Part shown: positions 11,780 through 22,432 of the stretch, one piece after another | Numbering within the stretch: position 1 is the first letter of the stretch | Layout: each line of letters opens with the position of its first letter | Position numbers and translations under genes: made by a program | NCBI GenBank assembly: GCA_022592435.1 | Contig: JABYQS010000014.1 | Span: 186,001-250,000, forward strand | Length of the DNA: 64,000 nucleotides | Reading direction: 5' to 3' | Source: Cerioporus squamosus | Taxonomy: Eukaryota; Basidiomycota; Agaricomycetes; Polyporales; Polyporaceae | Notes under the pieces: model-generated | What the model was told of the DNA's origin: nothing | Seen by the model: the letters and a program-made list of their open reading frames with translations, nothing else | Databases searched by the model: none

Positions 11780-13389
11780 ATGTCCGAGCCAGCGAAGACC
11801 GAGGCCCCCAAGCCCGAGGAGTCGACCGCTGCTGCCGATTTCACCAAGTACAAGGTGCGTCAGTGGAGGCGGGACGGGAGGCGCCGCTCAGATTTTTGCT
11901 GGCGTGAGGACGGGCACTCACACAAGCTCGGCTGGGTTGCAGACCGCCGCAGACATTGTGAACAATGTCATGAAGAAGCTGGTCTCGCTGAGTGTTGAGG
12001 GCGCGAAGGTGCTTGACTTGTGCGTCGAGGGCGACAAGTTGCTTGAGCAAGGTACCGGTGCGGTGTACAACAAGTCCGTGAAGGGCGTGAAGGTCAGCAA
12101 GGGTGCGTTTGCTCTGCGCGTCGGATTAATGGAGTCCTGAGCTGATGGATACCTCCTCATCGCCGTCCGTTTACGTGATTCTACGCGGATCTTCGATGGT
12201 ACGCATCGGACAGGCATCGCGTTCCCAACTTGCGTCTCTGTGAACAACACCGTTGCACACTTCTCGCCTCTCGAGTCGGATCCCTCTTCAAGCCAGACGC
12301 TCGCCAAAGGCGATGTCGTCAAACTCCATCTGGGCGCGCACATCGACGGGTATGCCGCAGTCAGCGCAGAGACGCTCGTCGTTGGTGCTTCTGCGGACGA
12401 GCCGGTCACTGGCGCGAAAGCAGACGTTATCCAGGCCGCATGGCATGCGGCGGAGGTTGTCCAGCGCCTTGTCAAGGTCGGCAACAAGAACTGGCAGGTC
12501 ACAGACGCGGTGAACAAGGTCGCGGCAGCGTTCGGTTGCAAGCCCGTGGAGGGTGCGTCTTGCATCGATGCATCCCGATGAGGGAGGATGTGCTGATGTG
12601 AGGCGGTCCAGGGATGCTCTCGTGCCAGCAGTCACAGAACGTGATCGACGGCAAGAAGCGCATTATCCTGAACCCTGTGAGTTCTTTTCTACGTTGAAGA
12701 ATGTGTCGCCGCGGCTGATCTTTCACAGGCTGAGGAGCAGAAGAAGGGTTTTGAGACCGCTACGTTCGCAGAAAACGAAGTATGGGGTATCGACGTCCTG
12801 ATCGTTTCTGGGGAGGACGGCAAGGTATGTTTTAGTCTTATTTGAAGCGTCGATGATGTCATACGTGAGTGAGGCTGAGGTTTGTGGGTAGGCTCGTCTC
12901 GAGGAGTCGAGGACATCGATCTACCAGAAGGAGTCGACCGTCACGTATCAACTGAAGATGAAGACCTCGCGTGCCGTCTTCTCGGAGGTGCAAAAGAAGG
13001 CCGGTGCCTTCCCCTTCAACATTCGTTGGCTCGAGGATGAGAAGCGGGCGCGATTGGGCCTGCAGGAGGCCGTACAACACAGTCTCGTCAAGCCTTACGA
13101 GGTTGTGTAAGTACAGGCTGTCTCGACACTTACTGCAGCTGCTGATATGACTGCCCCCAGCTATACTGGCGCCAATACCTTCGTTGCGGCATTCCACTTC
13201 ACAATCGCGCTCCTGCCTGCTGGTCCTGCACTGATCACGTCTCCGCCTGTATGGTTCAAGCCTGAGCTCGTCAAGTCGGAGAAGTCACTTGAGGACCCAG
13301 AACTCAAGGAGCTTCTCACCAAGCCCCTGCGCGAGAGCAAGAAGGCGAAGAAGAAGGCGAAGACTGATGGCGAGACGAAGGAGGAGTAG
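11780..13389 (+). CDS. EBP1/PA2G4-type protein (M24 fold, proliferation-associated)
   Basis: Methionine-aminopeptidase fold protein without peptidase activity in known members; it binds ribosomes and pre-ribosomes and influences growth. Exons 11780-11854, 11943-12102, 12214-12552, 12612-12676, 12729-12824, 12892-13106, 13161-13389 give 392 residues. Visible blocks: ADIVNNVMKKLV, IAFPTCVSVNN, GDVVKLHLGAHIDGY, NVIDGKKRIILNP, WGIDVLIVSGEDGK, YTGANTFVAAFHFTI, and a Lys-rich tail (KKAKKKAKTDG) as in PA2G4 and S. pombe Cdb4. The metal ligands of true M24 peptidases are not evident, as expected. The frame is intact. Confidence 0.95.
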
Positions 13390-13513
13390 AGTATCCGGTC
13401 GGCGCAGTCAGACGTGTGCGGTGTAAGAACAAGTACTAGTACAGAGTGTAGCAGAACACAAAGACGGCATGTAGCATCATCGGACTGTTTGTTAGCGATG
13501 CAACCACAATTTG

Positions 13514-13832
13514 CTAGCTTGTCGTAGGCGCGGGTACACGCTCCGCGTCCTCCCCGAACTCCCCGATTGTCCGCACGACCAAGTCGACGTTCTCCAGGAA
13601 GGCATTCGACGTTAGGCGGGCTAGTCGCACTGTCAACGTCGTGAAGGTTCTGCAGTGCGTCTGGTCAACGTTTCGCTCGTGTGGCTAGACCAGTGAGTGA
13701 TTCGTACGCTACAAGCTCATTTTCTTCCACTGCTAGTGTTCGTTTGACAACGTCCGGTTGTAGTTCCCGATCGACGTCGATGACTTGTTTGGCGATGTTC
13801 GCATGCTTTTCAGACGCGAACGGGATACGCAT
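13514..13832 (-). CDS. PCC1: Pcc1/LAGE3-like subunit of the EKC/KEOPS complex
   Basis: Small dimerisation subunit of the KEOPS complex, which makes the t6A modification of tRNAs and also affects telomeres and transcription. Two exons, 13707-13832 and 13514-13649, are joined by a 57-base intron. The joined protein reads RIPFASEKHANIAKQVIDVD, then ELQPDVVKRTLAVEENELVA, then TFTTLTVRLARLTSNAFLEN, then DLVVRTIGEFGEDAE. This matches the Pcc1 family over nearly its whole length (about 87 residues from the Met at 13832). The true start may lie further upstream, at 13943 with or without another small intron. The gene shares a promoter region with the divergent gene at 14139. Confidence 0.85.
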
Positions 13833-14138
13833 CGTCCTTGAGAGCAACTTTGAGCATTTTGTGCACGACGTACATGCATGTTTCTTACACGGTGTGCCAC
13901 TCTGATTCAGGGCGTAGCTGGCATGGTGGTGGTACGAGTCCAAGTGAAGACCGTACTACTACAGATCCCTATCCCGATCCGGGTACTCCTCTGTAACCGC
14001 AGCGTCAATGATATAATATAGATAAGATCTGAGGTCATACTGAGCGTCCAAACCAGCTTCGGATTACTTACGCTGGTTGCCTAAGCTTTGCCACTTCCTG
14101 AGCTTTCCTGAGGCACCCGGAAGACGCAGACATTCACC

Positions 14139-15699
14139 ATGCCACTTAGGATCGGATATGGCGAGTTGAAGTGTCTTGAACCTCGTACCAACACGCGACA
14201 AGAGGGAACTGACACTGGTCCGCGATAACCACACCAGTTCGCGAGCACTTCTCGTCCCCGTTACTCCAATTCGCAGAGGCGGATGGAGGAAAGACCTTCA
14301 CGCTCGTAGAATGCCCCAGTGCGTACACTGGCTCACTCTTTCAGTGGACATTTCTCACACACTCGAATCATAATCACATCTCGCAGGTGGGACGGGTCAG
14401 CTCATCGGCCGCCTCGAAAACGATGAGATCGACGTCGCGATGTACGTTACGAGAGCTCGAGCCTCACCCATACTGTCCACGTCATCTCGCAAGAACGAAT
14501 GCTGAAAGACCTTTGATATCCAGAGCGCTGACGGACCCTCTCATCTCCGGGATCGCAAAGGGCTCGAAGGCGTACAAGCTCGTCGGAAGCTATGTCACGA
14601 CGCCGCTCAACTGGCAAGTTCCCAGCACCGCTCGCCTCCCGATTTCTGCTCTGCAATATCTGAATCAATGCATTCCATCTGAAGGGCGGTCATCACGGGA
14701 AGGATAGCAAATACAATTCGATCTCGGATTTGAAGGGAACGACGATTGGGATCTCCCGCTACGGAAGGTCGGGCATGCTATTTCCACCTGCCTTGGATCT
14801 GAGCCGCATTGACACCGTCTTCACAATTTACATCTTCGACTGCGTAGTGGAAGCCAGACCATGGCGTACGTGATGGCGCTGCCACAAGGTTGGCCGACGA
14901 ACGAGCTGAAGTTTCAAGGTATTTACTCCGGCCTTCCGCCCGCACCGGGTCTTCCGAGACTGATCTCGACCAAACGTGAACAGTGAACAACGACATCCGT
15001 GGCCTCATTGACTCCGTGGACGACGGCTCGACAAGCGCGTTCATGTGGGAATGGTTCACGACCAAGCCATTTGTCGACGCAGGCGAGGCCCGCTTCGTAC
15101 GTTCCAGTCCCACCCATTGCCTCGCATCTTCGCGGCGGCAGCCTGAGGGCCCTCCGCCACTACTCAGCTGTGCCATCGCTAATGACCCTTAATGACACCG
15201 CTCACAGATTGGCTCCGTCCCGACGCCCTGGCCCTCTTGGCTCATCGCCGCACACCCCACGCGCGCACCCCCGGATGCCCTCAAACTGTTCCTCGCATCG
15301 CTCACCACTTATGTCCGCGCCTTCGACTCTCCCGACAAGCGGATAGCGCGGATGTTGAGTTCATCAAGGAGAAGTTTGCTTACCCCGAGGAGGATATCAA
15401 GGTCCGTACTATGCTATTGACTGCGCTGAACGTGAGGAAGACGAGTGCAAGGATGTGTTCTGACCCTGTTAGATTTCAGGCGTGGCTCAAGACCGTCGGT
15501 TATCCGCAGGACTGTGCTGCAATCCCTCGGCAAATCATCCTGGAGACCCTCAGGTGAGTTATGCCACGTGTGTACTGTCATCCAGACTTACCAGAAGGTC
15601 TGTGCCAGTGTCCTCCTGGAAGCAGGCTTTGTACAGAGTCCCGAAGGCGGTTTTGATGTCACACAGTTCGTCAACACAGACATCACAAATCTCACATGA
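14139..15699 (+). CDS. Ca3427-like periplasmic-binding-fold protein (NMT1/THI5/SsuA relative)
   Basis: Exons 14139-14160, 14238-14318, 14387-14441, 14524-14613, 14685-14767, 14848-14918, 14984-15096, 15208-15401, 15480-15553, 15609-15699. The sum is two bases short of a multiple of three; with two single-base losses corrected the product is 291 residues. Visible blocks: MPLRIGYVREHFSSPLLQFA, SGTGQLIGRLENDEID, ALTDPLISGIAKGSKAYKLV, DLKGTTIGISRYGSGSQTMA, VNNDIRGLIDSVDDG, EFIKEKFAYPEEDIKAWL. This is the two-lobed substrate-binding fold seen in fungal Ca3427-type proteins; the ligand is unknown. The introns starting at 14161 and 14614 have GC donors. Frame breaks lie near 14697-14699 and near 15346. 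An assembly error or a young pseudogene are both possible. Confidence 0.75.
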
Positions 15700-16116
15700 A
15701 GTTCACGGCATTGCCAAGCAATGCGGGAGTTGGGAAAGTGCAGTGTGTTTGGGGCTTTGTGTGCCATGCTTGCCGGTTGAGGCTGACACTTGATGAAACC
15801 GGACAAGGAGCTTAATCGGAGTGGGACAAGTTCAAATTGCTTGACTGATATTTACTCGAGATTCGGGAAGCGCAGTGCACAAACACTGTCATAGATATAT
15901 GAGGAATTTTGGAATGCACTGCCAGTAGGTAGAGTCTCAATAATGAATATGCAAGAAGAATACTGTATGAAGAATGATAGAACCGCAGAAAGCACAGACA
16001 GACATCTATACTAGTACACCTAGTAGTAGTAATGGGCAAGCTTAGCTGCAGCAAGAGATTATGCAGTTCAAGACAACAACACAGCACACGGTGACAGCAG
16101 CCTCAGGTGACTTGGC
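15700..16116. other. convergent 3' ends, no gene seen
   Basis: AT-rich spacer between the convergent binding-fold gene and DUF6533 copy 1. Confidence 0.3.
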
Positions 16117-17827
16117 CTAGGCCCCAGGCCCACCCTCAAGCTCCTCCGTTGAGCGCGAGTGAACTCCCAACTCAAAACTATCATCATCAGACCGGGTTGA
16201 GAGAGCCGGATTGACAAAACCTCCAAGGGATGAGATGAAGCTTGGTGTGCTGTCATATGACAGGTTTCTTGAGGAATGCAATGGATCGTCAGAGTCGACT
16301 CTGATGATGATCTGATTCGCTTCTTGCAGGGCAAGGAGGAAGTGTGAGATGAGGATTGATGTGATGCTGCAAATGGATCATTGATATGGTGATGAGTAGA
16401 CTTAATAGGATATAACATTGGGAATTGCATACGGTGCAGTGAATGCAGTGACATAACTCGAAAATCTACCTTCAGTTGCCACCTGTTAAAGTGTCAATAA
16501 TTGAGTACAGCTGGCTTGCACATTGGAGTACTAGTGACTCACTCACCGCAGTTGCTGAGAAAATGAGGTGGAGTACAGTCAAAACAAAGAGAATGCTAGT
16601 TCCCATGTTCAGGAGTTTGTCAGATATTCACTTGGTATTTCCATAGGACATACACAAAGTATAAGTTCCCTGTCGGCAAAGTCAGGTGGTCCACAGCAGT
16701 TGCCTATACAGAGACATAATGTACCACCATGAAAGAGGATATCCGATAGTGCGAGTCTCTTCTGTTGAGTATCCCTCAGGACACCCCAGCCACTCAGCTT
16801 TGTCCAGGTGATGTAAATCAGCAGAATGTCGGCAGCCATGAGCGGTACTCGAGATATGATCACAACTGTGCAGTCCTATGAATGAGCATGTACCATTGCA
16901 TATGGTTGCTAGCCAACCTACGCCTGCACAAGAGTCAGTACCCTTTGTGCAATGAGGCTAAACAAGCCAAACCTAAGGTCAAGTGCTGCGGTTGTCTCAT
17001 CTGTCTCAAGACATCCAAATGACAGAAAGTTCTCTCCAGAGATATGATAGCCATATGGAACCTGCATCATGAACCATCAATGTTTTCTGTTGGTTGACAT
17101 GCTCCAAGGAACATTGATGCACTCACCAGGTTAGCACCTACTGGTGCTAGAGACAAAGCAGCAACAAGTAGCCCAAGAAGCTTGCTCTTGCTCAATACAT
17201 ATGCACGGAGGGCAGAGAAAGCTCATGGCAAATGTTAGGAACCATGAGCTGGGACTGGAGGCATGACTCACCTGCTGCGGGAACCATTTGTAGTATTGCA
17301 ATTGCCTTCGTCACGAATATCAACAAGGAACAACTACAGACCTCAGCAGTCACATCACAGTGATTCAACTCTGAGAGGCTAAACACCAACCTCTGATTCT
17401 GGTCAGACTTATCATTTGCCATGGCATGGACTGAAAGTGCATACCTTGTCCAATGGGAAAGAAGCAAATTCGATCAACCTCATGACATAGAGCACCATGG
17501 AAGTCCACCTGTTTGCAAAGAACAAGAGTGATGCTCCGCTGGTGCACTTTGCGGTCCAGAAGTATGCCACTTCTTGATCAAATGTGATGAAGGCATCGTA
17601 AATGAAAACAACTATGTTGAGAGACAGCATCAGATCAACATGGACAAGCTTGCAATGAACTGGACGCACCTGAGGCTGCCACAGTGTAGTAGTTGCCTGT
17701 ATAGCTGTTTGGTGGTGTCAGACTTTAGTAAGCATCATGTGTGACAACAAGCCTCAAACTGTGCGGCCTACATGTCGTTGAACAGGACCACCGTCGCAGC
17801 GGCAGCGGCATTGGCATCGGAGGACAT
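16117..17827 (-). CDS. DUF6533 seven-helix membrane protein, copy 1
   Basis: Thirteen exons: 17772-17827, 17670-17704, 17445-17611, 17391-17392, 17272-17333, 17127-17221, 16973-17061, 16922-16923, 16725-16865, 16654-16669, 16547-16595, 16433-16482, 16117-16366, making 337 residues. The N-terminus has the family pattern VVFIYDAFITFDQEVAYFW. Hydrophobic helices follow (SLLIFVTKAIAILQMV, LGLLVAALSLAPVGAN, RVPLMAADILLIYITWTKL, ILFVLTVLHLIFSATA, ITSILISHFLLALQ) and a polar Ser-rich tail. Proteins of this kind are plasma-membrane receptor-like proteins in basidiomycetes with no proven function. Two exons of only 2 bases are needed to keep the reading frame; both sit at the same places in copy 2 (45911-47616). 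Confidence 0.85.
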
Positions 17828-17894
17828 GGTGAAGTTGAAGAAGCACCCTTATGTTGCCGAGAAATATTGCAATGGCATCAATGGCACAACCAGG

Positions 17895-17902
17895 CCTTAT
17901 AA
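17895..17902 (-). promoter_or_regulatory. TATA box of DUF6533 copy 1
   Basis: TTATAAGG on the minus strand about 70 bases upstream of the start codon. The flanking stretch, including the plus-strand run ggcacaaccaggccttata, is conserved upstream of copy 2, which argues that it is functional. Confidence 0.6.
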
Positions 17903-17940
17903 CACACATGGCCATACGGTCAACATGAAGGACACCGACC

Positions 17941-18153
17941 TCAGATGATTGTCGAGGTACGCACGCTGGTTGCGGACACCATATCTGACCCGATCGCATT
18001 GTCGGGGATAGAAGAGCTGTGCGAACACAAGGCAGCACGGCATGCGACCACTTGCAGTTGCCCGGACCAGACATCGTTGGAAACTCTAGGCGGTCCAGCC
18101 AATCGGGCAGTAGTAGATGGACCAATCTGAAGATGATTCTGATGGTCAGCCAT
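17941..18153 (-). CDS. small conserved ORF upstream of DUF6533 copy 1
   Basis: Starts MADHQNHLQIGPSTTARLAG and later reads QLQVVACRAALCSHSSSIPD. The ORF in the same place upstream of copy 2 (47767-47925) shares the pattern TTARLA-PPR, QL-V-AC-AA-CSH and SSIPD although the reading frames end differently. It may be a small gene, a fragment of a duplicated neighbour, or conserved regulatory DNA. Function unknown. Confidence 0.35.
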   Translation of the reverse strand: MADHQNHLQIGPSTTARLAGPPRVSNDVWSGQLQVVACRAALCSHSSSIPDNAIGSDMVSATSVRTSTII

Positions 18154-19100
18154 GATGGTTGTACAGAAGATGAACATAAGTACCAACCCAAGGTTCGCGC
18201 CCGTGTGCGATGCACAGGCGACCGAAGCGAAGACCAGGAGTACGACTGAATGAGGCGGATGCATTGATGAGCATACATCTCACTTCCTCAACCTTATGTC
18301 CACGCAACGAGGGGGATAGTCACGAACAGCTGATGGGCTGTTGACCTAAAAATCCAGTACTATCAGTACGACTGAGTGGATCATTGGCGTGCGCAGCATG
18401 GGATGGACAGCAACTGACCTTCAGGAGCCACATGGTACTGCTCGTAAACCAACTCAGTACAAAGATGAGGCGAGTGATATCTCCCCGTCCATGGGCTCGG
18501 CCTCGGACGACTGCTAGCAGCGGTCGCAGACCGCTCGCAGCGCTGACTCCCGAGTGTCGGTACTGGTGATAGTCACAGATCTGTGTTTGCAGGCATGCTG
18601 AGCGGGTAATCGAGGTCCGAGCTCGCCTGAGGGTATGTAGGGTCAGCGCGGAAACGCCACGGATGCCCAACATGCCCAAGGACCGTCTGCTCGAACGCCG
18701 GACTATCGTACTGCCACTCAAAAGCTCGAGAGCTAACATGGAACGTGTGTGATTGCACACCTTCGCGCAAGGATCTATAGTGACACATGAACGGGAGCCA
18801 GGCGCAAGGGTCGGTGCAGTATGTGGGTAACGGGATTATGGTTTGATACGGTTCGCTATGATAGAACTACACCCCATGAGGTTGTACCGATAGATAGCAA
18901 TGTTGAGCGTGAGCGAGTGGTACTTTGTACGCTCATGGAGTATGCTGGATCAACCACGACGGAGCAGCGAGCCAAGGCAGACAAGACGTAGAGACGTGTG
19001 TAAGCGGGGCAAGGGGGCAAAATACAGTACACCCCAATGAACAATGATCGTGACGCTGGCGAGCAGATGCGAGGAAACGAGCGGACAGGAAGTAACAAGC
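18154..19100. other. region partly duplicated at 47.9-48.2 kb, no clear gene
   Basis: Up to about 18440 the sequence resembles 47926-48180, for example the blocks around 18400-18420 and 48130-48155. Short hydrophobic frames (for example VVLLVFASVACASH on the minus strand) hint at a decayed membrane-protein gene, but I could not join exons. Confidence 0.3.
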
Positions 19101-19139
19101 AGTGGAGGGAGGAATACACGCACCGAAACTGGTTGAGCA

Positions 19140-19640
19140 GTACCACGTCGTCCGAGTCGAGGATCCGCATGCCACTTGCTTGAACATCTCGCTATCCCGC
19201 AGAACCTGGTACTCCCTCTCGGTCTCAGGAACCTCTTTGTCGAGGAATATACATGGGAAGGCTGCATATGCTTCAGGACACCTCGCCTGGGCTGCTCACG
19301 TCTACCGCGACGACGGAGAGATTGAGCGATCGCCGGTCGTATGAGACGACGTCATCGTTCTCCAGGGCTTGAAGCTCGTTGGAGTCCGGGTCAGAGGTGT
19401 CCCCGAACGTCCACTTCTGGTGGGCGGGGTGCTGGGCTCAGGCTCGACGCGCGTTGCGAGCTGACGAGAAGAAGGGTAGAGAATACGTGCGTTTGGCAGA
19501 GAGGTGGTATGAAAACGTGAGTGAGAGAAGCGCATACGGTATGCGCGTGCGAAGGCTTGTGCTGGGTCGAAAGTCAGGACCGAGGAGGGACGGCCACGGC
19601 GACAGAGAGCAGATAGCAGAAGGGAGAACTTGAAGACGAC
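19140..19640 (-). CDS. possible gene fragment of unknown function
   Basis: Two minus-strand stretches look coding: one reads HQKWTFGDTSDPDSNELQAL with ENDDVVSYDRRSLNLSVVA directly after it, the other IFLDKEVPETEREYQVLRDS followed by EMFKQV. The obvious GTAGAC donor at the end of the first does not keep frame with the second. Either another exon, a missing base or a decayed gene is involved. No family recognised. Confidence 0.3.
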
Positions 19641-20816
19641 AGGACGTGGGGTGGAGCCGAGCCAAGGCGGAGGGCGACGAGAGAAGCCAGGCAGGCAGGA
19701 CCCGGCAGCAGGAAGTGTTGCGAGTCGAGTTGGACGAGCTGCGAGCTGCGAGTACTGTGACTCCGAGATTCCTTTGTCTCCCCTAGGCAGACGATTGACG
19801 GGTCTATTGAGTGGAGGGAAGGACGACCCGACAAGAGATTCCTCGGTCCTCGGGACGTGGTACCACGCGGCGCCTAAATATGCACTTCCGCCAAGTTCAA
19901 GTAGCCGCGCGCGACCACACTCGCTACGACTGGGAGGGCAGAGCTGGCGGCGGCGCAAAGGGATATAATGTCATTATTGATGGGGTACGGTCGGGCCAGG
20001 TGAGTACTCCACGTGGTGTGGTTGTTTGTCCATTCTGACGAGTCCTGCTCTTCCAATATGGCCGGCCATCCCACTCTGGTGCATCCTCGAGCGTCTTCAT
20101 CTGTCCCCGTCCTTCATGAAGTTCAAACGTTCATGTCGTATTCCGCCAACACACACGTAGTACCGCACGCCCGTCGCGCGTGCGTCGGATGTATTCTCTC
20201 TCGCTGGACTACCAGCTATCAGAGCGCTAACACTAATCCCGAGCGTTCCCTGCGCCTCTCCGTACGCCTCGCTCCTTATACCCGGTATATAACTTAGCCC
20301 GCCTCTGGAAGGGGACCCTGGCGTGACTGTGGATAGCTCGTCAAGGTTTCCGGGTATCCACACGCGACGCATCAATCTCGTATGCACGCTCCGATGCATG
20401 CACAGCACTGCCCCCCCACGTCTTGGGATCGACTTGAGGATATCCTGGTCCCGTCCGCTACACCTTCCCAGTGCACGCTCGTACTGGCGTGCCCGAGCTT
20501 CCATACCCTCGTCTCCCACTCAGCCACCCACTCCCGACGACTGTTGCACCACGCTATAACCTCCGTCGCGTACTCCGCCGTCAGGTCCGCGACTCGACGC
20601 ACACCGGCCCGTCCGTGCATAACATCCCCTTCGAAGGCACTTCTACACGAGCTCGCGATGATGAGCGGTGCCCGCGCAGGCTTGAGTGCGATTGCAGCTT
20701 GCTCGTTCGCTGATCCACACCACTCCAAGAGACACAAGGAATCAAGGATGATGCCCTGCTTCTTGCTCAGGTCGCCCAGCAGCGCAACACCTGCATCTCG
20801 TGCACGACGGCTGCGC

Positions 20817-21552
20817 CTATGACGCTACACCGGAGGGTCGACACGCAGTGTGTGCCAGCGGCGAGGGAGTTGTCCGGAAGGATGACGAGCGTGATGTCTC
20901 TGCTGCCCGTGTCGAACAGGTCGAGCACCGGACGCTCCTGAGATCGAGACCCGGAACGTCCGCCAAATGATTCGACTGCTGTTCGAACTTCGAAAGCGGA
21001 TCTGAGCGGCAGCCGGCGCAGCCAGGAGGCTTCGGATTCACGGAGGATGGGTGGGAGGAAGCCCCCAGACGCAGTTCGACCGAGCCAGTCGCAGTCCTGG
21101 ACGCGAGGTAGACCGGAAAATGGGGCGCCGACCGGAGAGTCTCGAGAGAAAGATCGGCCAGGGCGGGGTACACGCGAAGGACGAACTGCCTGATGGCAGC
21201 GCGGTACGCATTCATGGCCTCCTGGGTGCGCCCTTCGTCAGCGCTCGAACGCAGGAAAGCATTCTCGACCGCGGCCGGGTGAGCGATGTTCTCAACCCAC
21301 AGGATGTGCAGCATCCTGGTCTTCACAAGGGGCTCCATCAGAGGGGCGAACATGCCGCAAATAGTCATCTCGAGGAGCGGGCAGAGCTCATTCTCATACC
21401 ACCACTCCATGACATCGAACTTGACCGGACCGTCGCAAGGGCTGCTCAGGAGTGACGGATCCTCTGGCAATTGAACTTGCTGAATCCGTTGACAGCGTTG
21501 GCAGCAAGGGCACTGGTACTTCGTGCATACGAGGACGCACTGTCGCGGCCAT
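20817..21552 (-). CDS. hypothetical protein
   Basis: A 4-codon first exon (21541-21552, MAAT) joined by a 61-base intron to one long exon (20817-21479) gives 224 residues. The first two thirds look coding: VKFDVMEWWYENELCPLLEM, MFAPLMEPLVKTRMLHILWV, TQEAMNAYRAAIRQFVLRVY. The last third is Arg/Ser-rich and less convincing. No family recognised. The long frame could also continue upstream to 21599 without the intron. Confidence 0.4.
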
Positions 21553-21699
21553 GGGAATCGCGGAGGGGAATAGAGAGGTGATCGAGACTCTGCGTTCAAC
21601 GGTCAACGTCAGAAGTATCCGGAATCCTACGTTGTTAGTGACTCGGAATGTATGAAGATCTACGGCGCTGTAGGTGCATGAGAGAACTGCACAATAGCG

Positions 21700-22432
21700 G
21701 AACCGCACGAACGCGAGCTAGTCTCGCGAGGAGCAAATCACATAGGCTCAGCCGCTAACCTTCACATGGCAGTAATCCAGCGGAAGATCAACGTTAGAGC
21801 CAATCATAGAAAGCTCGTACCGTCGCCCCGAGGCTGTCCCCAGACTGTCCAGTGTCTTGTTATTCGCAGTTGATCCCGTCTTGACGCACGCATCGGAGCG
21901 ACCATGCTCCCGGCTGACACCCCAAGGCCCTACCACAAGAAGTATATGCGCGATGTCATTGTAAAGTTATAGCAATACAGCGAAGGGGATAGTAGTGTAT
22001 ACGTATATACTCAGACACTTGGGGAGGTAGATGTTTGTGGGATAGGCCGGGGGAGGCACAAGAACTATGTAGCGGCGAAGGGTAGCAAATGAACGAGGGA
22101 GATGCGTACGGTATCGGTATATCGTAGCGAAGCCAGATTATGTGCAGATATGTAAGTATCATCATGCAAGGCGGGGGCAGGGGCAGGCGGGGCAGGAGGG
22201 AAGCAGGGGTGAGGGAGGGATGCTGCGCGGCGGGGAGGAAAAAAAACGGATGGAAGGCTACAGGACTGATGCGATATTCAAGAAGATGAGGTGAGATGGG
22301 GTGAGATGTGGATGTTAGCATATGTGAGTATTGAGTATTGAGTATTGGAGCGTGAGGATTGAGTGCGGAGAGGATATGTTATGATACGCAAGGGAAGGTC
22401 TCTAGAATGTCTGTGAGCGCGAACGGTCCAAG
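21700..22432. other. intergenic, with a G-rich tract and short direct repeats
   Basis: About 22166-22245 is a G/A-rich tract of repeated ggggcagg-like units, and 22325-22348 repeats tgagtatt three times. No gene seen. Confidence 0.45.

Noticed and set aside
14614..14710. Different splice sites to explain the first frame break in the binding-fold gene
   Set aside because: No alternative AG keeps both NWAVITG and GKDSKYNSIS; one missing G does.
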